Source of the DNA: Bacteroides timonensis
GTDB lineage: Bacteria; Bacteroidota; Bacteroidia; Bacteroidales; Bacteroidaceae
Assembly (NCBI RefSeq): GCF_000513195.1
Contig: NZ_CBVI010000101.1
Location: 1-64,000, forward strand
Direction of reading: 5' to 3'
Length of the DNA: 64,000 nt
Shown here: positions 27,561-34,941 of the stretch, in pieces
Position numbering within the stretch: position 1 is the first letter of the stretch
How the letters are laid out: the number at the start of each line of letters is the position of its first letter
Made by a program: the position numbers and the translations under genes
Notes under the pieces: generated by a model
Seen by the model: only the letters and a program-made list of their open reading frames with translations
The model's database searches: none
What the model was told of the DNA's origin: nothing

Positions 27561-29024
27561 ATGAATAAAATCAATTGTTTCGTTCCTTTTTCAGGAGCTG
27601 CACAAGCGGAAAAGACAGTAAAAGGCCTGCAAGAAACCGGCTTAGTGAATAACATTTATCTGCTCGCCCTACCGGACGTTACAGAAAACCTGCCCGGATG
27701 CAGTACCCTGCACATGCAATCCATCCAGTCCAGTGCGGCCATAAGAGACATAGCCGGACATAGCAATGCAGAATATACGCTGATCTATACAAAATATACA
27801 ACGCTCGAACTGGGTTTATTCGCCCTGGATCGTATGATACACATTGCTGAAGACAGCGGTGCAGGCATGGTATATGCTGACCGCTACCAGGTAAAGGAAG
27901 GCAAGCAAACCAATGCCCCGGTGATCGATTATCAATTCGGCTCATTGCGCGATGATTTCGACTTCGGTTCCGTACTGTTATTCCGTACGGATGCATTCAA
28001 GGAGGCCGCTGCCCGCATGAATGAAGACGAATATAAATTTGCCGGGCTTTATGACCTTCGCCTGAAAGTAAGCCAGAACGAAAGTCTGGTACACATCAAT
28101 GAGTATCTGTACAGCGAAATCGAAGACGATACCCGCAAGAGCGGTGAGAAGATATTCGATTACGTGGATCCCAGAAACCGTGACCGCCAAATTGAAATGG
28201 AACAGGCTTGTACCGAGCATCTGAAAGAAATCGGCGGCTATCTGGTACCCGAATTCAAACAGATAGAATTCTCAGCAGGCAACTTCGAGTACGAAGCTTC
28301 GGTTATCATCCCCGTACGCAATCGTATCCGTACCATCCGCGATGCCATCCATTCGGTATTGAAGCAGAAGACCGACTTTAAGTTCAACCTGATTATCATC
28401 GACAACCACTCTACGGACGGGACCACAGAAGCTATTGACGAATTCAAGAACGACGAACGCCTCATCCACATCATCCCCGAACGCAATGACCTGGGCATTG
28501 GCGGTTGCTGGAATATGGGGGTGCATCATCCCAAGTGCGGTAAATTCGCTGTACAACTGGACAGCGATGATGTATACAAGGATGAAAACACACTGACTAT
28601 CATGGTTCGCGCTTTCTATGAACAGAATTGTGCCATGGTGGTGGGTACCTATATGATGACGGACTTCAATATGAACATGATTGCTCCGGGTATTATCGAC
28701 CACAAAGAATGGACACCCGAGAACGGACGCAACAACGCACTCCGCATCAACGGTCTGGGCGCTCCGCGTGCTTTCTATACTCCGGTACTGCGTGAAGTGA
28801 AAGTTCCGAACACCAGCTATGGTGAAGACTATGCACTGGGATTGAACTTCTCCCGCCAATACCAGATCGGCCGTGTGTATGACGTAGTTTACCTGTGCCG
28901 CCGCTGGGAAGACAACTCGGATGCTTCACTGGATATCGTGAAAATGAATGGTCATAATCTGTATAAAGACCGCATCCGTACCTGGGAGCTCCAGGCACGT
29001 GTGGCAATGAACCAAAAGAGGTGA
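27561..29024 (+). CDS. Family 2 glycosyltransferase, tandem GT-A-like domains
   Basis: A 487-residue cytoplasmic protein with no signal or membrane segment. The C-terminal half (about 243-487) is a GT2 domain: ASVIIPVRNRIRTIRDAI, LIIIDNHSTDGTTEAI, and a DxD-like metal site QLDSDDVY, then GEDYALGL. The N-terminal half (about 1-230) keeps a weak GT-A look (YTLIYTKYTTLELG, GMVYADRYQVKEG) and may be a degenerate second domain. A biosynthetic transferase is unexpected in a catabolic operon. It could glycosylate something linked to the pathway, or bind rather than transfer sugars. Starts 32 bases after the phosphoesterase gene. Confidence 0.8.
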   Translation: MNKINCFVPFSGAAQAEKTVKGLQETGLVNNIYLLALPDVTENLPGCSTLHMQSIQSSAAIRDIAGHSNAEYTLIYTKYTTLELGLFALDRMIHIAEDSGAGMVYADRYQVKEGKQTNAPVIDYQFGSLRDDFDFGSVLLFRTDAFKEAAARMNEDEYKFAGLYDLRLKVSQNESLVHINEYLYSEIEDDTRKSGEKIFDYVDPRNRDRQIEMEQACTEHLKEIGGYLVPEFKQIEFSAGNFEYEASVIIPVRNRIRTIRDAIHSVLKQKTDFKFNLIIIDNHSTDGTTEAIDEFKNDERLIHIIPERNDLGIGGCWNMGVHHPKCGKFAVQLDSDDVYKDENTLTIMVRAFYEQNCAMVVGTYMMTDFNMNMIAPGIIDHKEWTPENGRNNALRINGLGAPRAFYTPVLREVKVPNTSYGEDYALGLNFSRQYQIGRVYDVVYLCRRWEDNSDASLDIVKMNGHNLYKDRIRTWELQARVAMNQKR

Positions 29025-29043
29025 TAATCGCGCGCGTCGCGTC

Positions 29044-29110
29044 AACCTCCTGACGGGACTCGCTACAGCCTCCTGACAAAGTGCGCTACAGCCACCTGTA
29101 GCGAATCGCT
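29044..29110. repeat. Three imperfect 22-23-bp repeats with a hairpin
   Basis: Units of the form ACCTCCTGACGGGACTCGCTAC, then AGCCTCCTGACAAAGTGCGC, then AGCCACCTGTAGCGAATCGC, in the 123-base gap after the GT2 gene. CGCTACAG and CTGTAGCG (29083-29102) form a perfect 8-bp stem around CCAC. GC-rich compared with the other gaps. Confidence 0.6.
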
Positions 29111-29147
29111 CACAACTGTTCATTTATAATATAGATAATACAACCTT

Positions 29148-30080
29148 ATGAATCAGACTATAAACGACCTCCTGACCAGCCAACTTGCCTCCTGGGAAAC
29201 GGCACGTAATAACTATGCCGCCCTCAGCGGTGTGCAGGTGAAGGAACTGGATGTAAACGGCATTCCTTATAAGGTACAGTTCAATCCTGCACGTATCGTT
29301 TCTTCGGGAGCTAAAGTAGATGCCCAGTCCATCAAGGAACGCAAATGCTTCCTCTGCCCGGCCAATTTACCGCCGGTGCAGAAAGGGATTCCGTTCGAAG
29401 GACATTATTATATCCTGGTCAATCCGTTCCCCATCTTTCCCCGCCACCTGACGATACCGGAAGTGGCACACGTGAACCAACGCATAGCTGTCCGTTTCAA
29501 GGATATGCTGGCATTGGCACAGACGTTAACGGATTACACGATATTCTATAATGGTCCCAAGTGCGGTGCCTCCGCCCCCGACCATGCTCACTTCCAGGCA
29601 GGCAACAAAGGTTTCATGCCTATTGAAAAGGACTGGCGCGGACAGGTAGCAGGCAAAGTGGCAGATTACGGTGAAGCTACCCTCTGGTACTTGAATGACG
29701 CTCCCCGTGCAACATTGGTCATCGAAGCAGCCAATAAGAAACATGCTGCCGCCCTGTTCGATATCATTTACCACTCACTGGATATCAAACCGGGAGATGA
29801 CGAACCGATGATGAATGTATTGGCATGGTATGAAGATGAGAAATGGATCGTATGCGTATTTCCACGTGAGAAGCACCGTCCGGCTTGCTATACAGCCGAA
29901 GGAGATGCCAATTTATTGAGTAGTCCTGCATCCGTAGACCTCGGCGGAGTGTTTATCACACCGGTCGAAAAAGACTTTCTCAAGATCACAGCCGAAGATA
30001 TAGCCCAGATCCTGAGTGAGGTATCGCTTTCTGCCGAAGACTTCCATCGGGTGCGTCAGCGTATTAAAGAGAAGATATAG
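29148..30080 (+). CDS. DUF4922 protein, HIT/GalT-like nucleotidyltransferase or phosphorylase
   Basis: A 310-residue cytoplasmic protein that I place in the DUF4922 group. It has CFLC (two cysteines of a possible zinc site), HYYILVNPFPIFPRHLTIP, and the histidine-triad-like GASAPDHAHFQAG, as in Ap4A phosphorylase, GDP-galactose phosphorylase and GalT. That chemistry moves a nucleotide between phosphate and a sugar-1-phosphate or dinucleotide. It follows the GT2 gene, so the two may act as a pair that makes or uses a nucleotide sugar. No substrate can be assigned from sequence. Confidence 0.75.
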   Translation: MNQTINDLLTSQLASWETARNNYAALSGVQVKELDVNGIPYKVQFNPARIVSSGAKVDAQSIKERKCFLCPANLPPVQKGIPFEGHYYILVNPFPIFPRHLTIPEVAHVNQRIAVRFKDMLALAQTLTDYTIFYNGPKCGASAPDHAHFQAGNKGFMPIEKDWRGQVAGKVADYGEATLWYLNDAPRATLVIEAANKKHAAALFDIIYHSLDIKPGDDEPMMNVLAWYEDEKWIVCVFPREKHRPACYTAEGDANLLSSPASVDLGGVFITPVEKDFLKITAEDIAQILSEVSLSAEDFHRVRQRIKEKI

Positions 30081-30152
30081 TTAATGATACTATTTGAGCT
30101 CTCCTTCTCTTGGGAATCTGAGATAGTAATGCAATATAACACTTAAATAAGT

Positions 30153-31517
30153 ATGAAAGAGCCCAAAGTACACGTAGGCATATTGTTCGAGCCGCAAATA
30201 GAGTTTATCCTGCTGAATCCGTACCACATCAACGGTATGGAAATCAGTGGTAAGCAGGTTGTGACCTACAACGAAGGCAGGATACTGTGGAACGGACGCC
30301 TTTATGACGAGCTTCTATTTGAACCTGTAAACGAAGCCACCGACGCTTTCGAACTGCTCGATGTCACCATCGGCATCAACTTCCACTGGGAGCGTAAAGA
30401 AGACCAACGCTTCCTGGGTTCCCTGAAGATTATTGTGGAGAACAAGAAGCTGACAGGTATCAATGTTATTCACGTAGAAGATTACCTGACCAGCGTAATC
30501 TCCAGTGAGATGAGCGCAACGGCTTCATTAGAGCTGTTGGAGGCACATGCCGTGATTTCACGAAGCTGGCTTTTGGCTCAGATTCATAAGAACAAGGAGA
30601 TTACGGAAAGCCAGGCAGAATATTCCGCTTTCACCCAGACAGATGAAGAGTTAATCCGTTGGTACGACCGTGAAGACCACACCCGTTTCGACGTCTGTGC
30701 AGACGATCATTGCCAGCGTTACCAAGGCATTACCCGTGCCTCCACTGAAATCGTAAAGCAAGCCATCGCTGCCACCCGCGGACAAGTATTGATATCTGAC
30801 GGTAAGATATGCGATGCCCGCTTCTCCAAATGCTGCGGCGGTGCATTCGAAGAATTCCAGTATTGCTGGGAAGATACGCCCCATCCGTATCTCCGGAAAC
30901 AACGCGACTTCCGCATCTTCAATCCCAAAACCTGCGACCTCAGCTTTGAAGCTACCCGACCTGGTGGAGGATTACCCGACCTGACGGATGAACAGGAAGC
31001 GGAAACATGGATTCGTACCTCTCCACCGGCCTTCTGCAACACCACAAATAAGAGAATCCTTTCGCAGGTGCTGAACAATTACGACCAGGAAACCACCGAC
31101 TTCTATCGCTGGAAAGTAGTTTACACCCAGGAAGAGCTTTCCGCACTGATCCTGAAACGTTCCGGCATCGATTACGGGCAAATCATTGATCTTGTTCCTA
31201 TCGCCCGTGGAACTTCAGGTCGCCTCTGGAAACTGAAAATCGTAGGAACCAAGAAGACGCTCACCATCGGTAAAGAGCTGGAAATACGCCGCACGCTGTC
31301 CACCTCCCACCTGTACAGCTCCGCATTCATAGTAGATAAGGAAGACGTCTCTCCCGAAGGCATCCCCGCCCGTTTCATCCTTACCGGAGCAGGCTGGGGG
31401 CACGGTGTAGGACTATGCCAGATCGGTGCCGCCGTTATGGGCGAACAAGGCTATAAGTATGACGCGATACTGCTGCACTATTACATAGGTGCAAGTATCG
31501 AGAAGCTATATGAATAA
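30153..31517 (+). CDS. SpoIID/LytB-domain protein
   Basis: A 454-residue protein with the SpoIID domain, a lytic transglycosylase fold that cuts glycan strands stripped of stem peptides. Landmarks: EDYLTSVISSEMSATAS with the catalytic Glu in SSEM, EAHAVISRSWLL, RFSKCCGGAFEEFQYCW, and GAGWGHGVGLCQIGAAVMGE near the C-terminus. The frame from 30153 (MKEPKVHVGILFEPQIEF) has no signal peptide, and none is found in the short upstream gap. The protein may therefore work on imported fragments in the cytoplasm, which would be unusual, or be exported by another route. It starts 19 bases before the AmpG-like permease gene. Confidence 0.83.
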   Translation: MKEPKVHVGILFEPQIEFILLNPYHINGMEISGKQVVTYNEGRILWNGRLYDELLFEPVNEATDAFELLDVTIGINFHWERKEDQRFLGSLKIIVENKKLTGINVIHVEDYLTSVISSEMSATASLELLEAHAVISRSWLLAQIHKNKEITESQAEYSAFTQTDEELIRWYDREDHTRFDVCADDHCQRYQGITRASTEIVKQAIAATRGQVLISDGKICDARFSKCCGGAFEEFQYCWEDTPHPYLRKQRDFRIFNPKTCDLSFEATRPGGGLPDLTDEQEAETWIRTSPPAFCNTTNKRILSQVLNNYDQETTDFYRWKVVYTQEELSALILKRSGIDYGQIIDLVPIARGTSGRLWKLKIVGTKKTLTIGKELEIRRTLSTSHLYSSAFIVDKEDVSPEGIPARFILTGAGWGHGVGLCQIGAAVMGEQGYKYDAILLHYYIGASIEKLYE

Positions 31518-31536
31518 ACAGAAATAAGAAAATACC

Positions 31537-33411
31537 ATGAAACAATCTACCAAGAAAACCAGTCCGTGGGCATGGATACCTACCCTGTACTTTGCACAAG
31601 GTTTGCCCTACGTAGCCGTGATGACCATTTCCGTCATCATGTACAAGCGTTTGGGAATATCCAACACGGATATCGCTCTCTACACCGGTTGGCTCTACCT
31701 GCCATGGGTAATTAAGCCTTTCTGGAGTCCATTTGTCGACTTGATCAAGACTAAACGGTGGTGGACCGTCGTCATGCAATACATCCTTGCCTTTGCATTG
31801 GCAGGCATTGCATTTTCCATCCCCACTCCCTTCTTTTTCCAGTTGACACTGGCAGTATTCTGGATAGTGGGCTTCACCTCCGCAACTCATGACATTGCGG
31901 CGGATGGATTCTATATGCACGCCCTGACGGAACATGAACAATCGCTCTATGTGGGCATCCGAAGCACATTTTACCGTATTGCCACGGTAGCCGGACAAGG
32001 CTTGCTGGTCATCATTGCGGGATTGATTGAAACCGGAACCGGTCTCGAACCCGCCATGTTGCAAGTTCAAGTCTCACCCGCTTACACTAACACCCTGACC
32101 TTGCCCGACTTTGAGGATACGAATATCGACACACAAAAAGAAGCCTATTTCGTATATACCTCTCCGATAGTACAAGCGGGTGTCACCGCTGCCGCCGATA
32201 ATGATTCGGTAGATATAAAGACACAGATTGCCGAATTGGAAAAGGCTGTCAAAGCATCCAACATAGCCAATCACTTCGTTCCGGCCGAGGAAGCCAAAGA
32301 AGGCGATGCCACCGTAAAAGCGGAGAAAAAGGAGAGCACTTTCACCGCATGGGTACGTGAAACTTTCGGCGAGAAGCGCGAAGTAGCCGAAGGTGCTGTT
32401 GATAACGTTGCCATAGTAGGCGTACGCCTGTCCAAGCAGCCATCTGCCGATGAAACCAAGATATTGAATGTCACCTTCAAAGACGGTGACCAAAGTATCA
32501 AACTGGAACAGAACAGCCTTTCCACCCGGTTCGAGTTCACTGCCGAGAATTGGGACAAGCCCGCCTACCTACTGTTCAGAATAGATCATAAGATTAAGAA
32601 CGAGACTTCCGCTACCTTCGAAGGTGCATCCGGTAACATTCCGTTTGCCTGGTTGATAGTATTCATCGTACTGTCCGGATTCTTCTTCGCGGTGAGTATT
32701 TACCACAACTGGATATTGCCGAAACCCGCATCCGACCGTCCGTCGAAAGACGTTACCGCCCAGAATCTGATGAAGGAATTCTTCGATACTTTCAAGAGCT
32801 TCTTCACCAAACCGCAGGCAGGAGTCGCTATCCTCTTTATGTTGCTCTATCGTCTACCGGAAGCACAGCTCGTGAAGCTGATCAATCCTTTCCTTCTGGA
32901 CCCAATAGACAAAGGCGGACTGGGACTGACTACCGGACAAGTTGGTTTCGTCTATGGTACTATCGGTATCATCGGACTGACAATTGGCGGTATCATTGGC
33001 GGTCTTGTTGCTGCACGGGGCGGATTGAAGAAGTGGTTATGGCCAATGGCATGGAGCATGTCCCTTACCTGTCTGACATTCATTTATCTGAGTTATGCAC
33101 AGGATCACTCGTTGCTGACAGTCAACATCTGTATCTTCATCGAACAGTTCGGCTATGGTTTCGGCTTCACAGCTTATATGCTGTATCTGATTTATTTCTC
33201 GGAAGGCGAGCACAAAACTGCCCATTACGCCATCTGCACCGGATTCATGGCACTGGGAATGATGTTGCCCGGAATGGCTGCCGGATGGTTACAGGAAACC
33301 ATCGGTTACCGCCACTTCTTCGTATGGACCATTATCTGTTGCGCCGCTACCATCGGAGTATGTGCATTCATCAAGATAGATCCGAGCTTCGGAAGGAAAA
33401 AAGAAGAGTGA
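31537..33411 (+). CDS. ampG: AmpG-like muropeptide permease with a large extra-membrane insertion
   Basis: A 624-residue MFS permease. The N-terminal half starts PWAWIPTLYFAQGLPYVAVM, very close to AmpG, and goes on with LGISNTDIALYTGWLYLPW and SATHDIAADGFYMHALTE. AmpG imports GlcNAc-anhydroMurNAc (peptides) into the cytoplasm. Residues about 185-360 form a hydrophilic block (EKAVKASNIANHF, TAWVRETFGEKREVAEG, LNVTFKDGDQSIKLEQ) absent from the roughly 490-residue E. coli protein. After it the remaining helices resume (FAWLIVFIVLSGFFFAVSIY). The block lies between the first and second six-helix groups and could contact substrate or a periplasmic partner. Position between SpoIID and NamZ2 supports a muropeptide substrate. 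Confidence 0.82.
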   Translation: MKQSTKKTSPWAWIPTLYFAQGLPYVAVMTISVIMYKRLGISNTDIALYTGWLYLPWVIKPFWSPFVDLIKTKRWWTVVMQYILAFALAGIAFSIPTPFFFQLTLAVFWIVGFTSATHDIAADGFYMHALTEHEQSLYVGIRSTFYRIATVAGQGLLVIIAGLIETGTGLEPAMLQVQVSPAYTNTLTLPDFEDTNIDTQKEAYFVYTSPIVQAGVTAAADNDSVDIKTQIAELEKAVKASNIANHFVPAEEAKEGDATVKAEKKESTFTAWVRETFGEKREVAEGAVDNVAIVGVRLSKQPSADETKILNVTFKDGDQSIKLEQNSLSTRFEFTAENWDKPAYLLFRIDHKIKNETSATFEGASGNIPFAWLIVFIVLSGFFFAVSIYHNWILPKPASDRPSKDVTAQNLMKEFFDTFKSFFTKPQAGVAILFMLLYRLPEAQLVKLINPFLLDPIDKGGLGLTTGQVGFVYGTIGIIGLTIGGIIGGLVAARGGLKKWLWPMAWSMSLTCLTFIYLSYAQDHSLLTVNICIFIEQFGYGFGFTAYMLYLIYFSEGEHKTAHYAICTGFMALGMMLPGMAAGWLQETIGYRHFFVWTIICCAATIGVCAFIKIDPSFGRKKEE

Positions 33412-33437
33412 TAACAAGTGATAAGTGGTAAGCAAGA

Positions 33438-33457
33438 AATCATAAATTATAAATCAT
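33438..33457. repeat. 20-bp intergenic repeat, copy 1
   Basis: AATCATAAATTATAAATCAT just before namZ2, its last two bases forming the start of the ATG at 33456. The identical 20-mer lies at 40060-40079 before murQ. It may mark small insertions at gene junctions or act as a translation-region element. Confidence 0.6.
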
Positions 33458-34688
33458 GAAGAAGTATATTCTCCTCTGTGTCCTCTGCGTCCTCTGTGGT
33501 GCATCGCAGGCACAAAAGATTCGGATAAAGACAGGCATCGAAGTCCTGAAAGACCAGAACTTCAAGTGTCTGGAAGGCAAACGCGTAGGTCTGATTACCA
33601 ACCCTACCGGAGTGGATAATCAGATGAAATCCACCATCGACATTCTGCATGAAGCACCGAACGTGAATCTGGTCGCTCTCTTCGGCCCGGAGCACGGGGT
33701 TCGTGGTGACGTGCATGCCGGCGACCACGTGACGGACATCCGCGATGCCACCACCGGACTGCCCGTATATTCCCTTTACGGCAAAACCCGCAAGGCTACG
33801 CCGGAGATGCTGAAAGACATTGACGCATTAGTCTACGATATCCAGGACATCGGTTGCCGTTCATTCACCTATATCAGTACAATGGGGCTGGCTATGGAAG
33901 CAGCGGCCGAAAACGGTAAAGAATTTATCGTATTGGACCGCCCCAACCCGGTAGGCGGACTCAAGATAGAAGGCAATCTGGTAGAAGATGATTGCATTTC
34001 CTTTGTCAGTCAGTTCAAGATTCCGTACCTTTACGGGCTGACTTGCGGCGAGCTGGCATTGATGCTGAACGGAGAACGGATGATGGCGGCACCGTGCAAC
34101 CTGCACGTTGTGAAGATGAAAGGCTGGAAACGCAAGATGGACTATGCACAGACGGGGTTACAATGGGTACCCTCTTCTCCGCATATCCCTCATCCGCACT
34201 CGGCCGTGTTCTATCCGGTAAGCGGCATTCTGGGTGAACTGGGATACATGTCCATCGGAGTAGGCTATACGATACCGTTCCAAATGTTTGCCGCACAGTG
34301 GGTAGAAGCGGAAAAACTGGCGGAACGTCTGAACGCATTGAACGTGCCGGGTGTTAAGTTCAGGCCGATGTATCTGAAACCCTTCTACTCCGTAGGTAAG
34401 GGCGAATTGCTGCAAGGCGTACAGGTACACATCATGGATGTGCAGAAAGCCCCGCTGAGCGACATCCAATTCCTGGTGATGCAGGAAATCGCAGCGCTCT
34501 ATCCCGACCGTGCCGTATTTGAGCATGCCGACAAGGGACGTTTCCGCATGTTCGACATGGTAAGCGGCTCGGAAGAGATACGCAAGCGGTTCTCACAGCG
34601 CAACCGGTGGGAAGATGTGCGCGACTATTGGTATAAGGATGCTGACGACTTCCGCCGGTTGTCGAAGAAGTACTACCTGTACAAGTAG
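33456..34688 (+). CDS. namZ: NamZ-type exo-beta-N-acetylmuramidase (copy 2)
   Basis: A 410-residue DUF1343/GH171 protein with a signal peptide (about 1-19, ending ASQA). Motifs match the family and copy 1: LFGPEHGVRGDVHAGDHV, YDIQDIGCRSFTYISTMG and VLDRPNPVGGLKIEGNL. It differs in many positions from the protein at 19875, so the two are diverged paralogues, perhaps with different chain-length or modification preference. It lies 44 bases after the AmpG-like gene. Removal of terminal MurNAc would feed the MurK/MurQ route encoded downstream. Confidence 0.86.
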   Translation: MKKYILLCVLCVLCGASQAQKIRIKTGIEVLKDQNFKCLEGKRVGLITNPTGVDNQMKSTIDILHEAPNVNLVALFGPEHGVRGDVHAGDHVTDIRDATTGLPVYSLYGKTRKATPEMLKDIDALVYDIQDIGCRSFTYISTMGLAMEAAAENGKEFIVLDRPNPVGGLKIEGNLVEDDCISFVSQFKIPYLYGLTCGELALMLNGERMMAAPCNLHVVKMKGWKRKMDYAQTGLQWVPSSPHIPHPHSAVFYPVSGILGELGYMSIGVGYTIPFQMFAAQWVEAEKLAERLNALNVPGVKFRPMYLKPFYSVGKGELLQGVQVHIMDVQKAPLSDIQFLVMQEIAALYPDRAVFEHADKGRFRMFDMVSGSEEIRKRFSQRNRWEDVRDYWYKDADDFRRLSKKYYLYK

Positions 34689-34727
34689 GGAACAGTAAAC
34701 GCTTCTTACACCCGAAGAGGCCATAAA

Positions 34728-34839
34728 GACATACGTATGTCACCCCTCATGAGATACGTATGTCAGGAGGTATGAGGTACTGTAGGTCATGGGTCATGAG
34801 ATACGTATGTCATGAGTGGTGAGATACGTATCTCACCAC
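34728..34839. repeat. Cluster of four 14-bp palindromic sites
   Basis: GACATACGTATGTC (34728-34741), GAGATACGTATGTC (34751-34764 and 34798-34811) and GAGATACGTATCTC (34821-34834). The last lies in a perfect 24-bp palindrome (34816-34839). All are in the 253-base gap, the longest in the operon, before the flavoprotein gene. They could be operator sites or an expanding repeat; no clear promoter was seen here. Confidence 0.75.
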
Positions 34840-34941
34840 AGGTGACATCGGGGCGACATCAGAGCAGCCCCACAGCACACCCTGGCAGGGGTACAGGCAA
34901 AAGAGGGAAAGAATGATAAGGAAAAGAAAGGCGAAAACACT

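Noticed and set aside
28272..28859. 195-codon reverse open frame inside the GT2 gene
   Set aside because: Antisense shadow; the forward strand has GT2 motifs.
31435..32070. 211-codon reverse open frame over the ampG start
   Set aside because: Spans two well-supported forward genes and has no motif.
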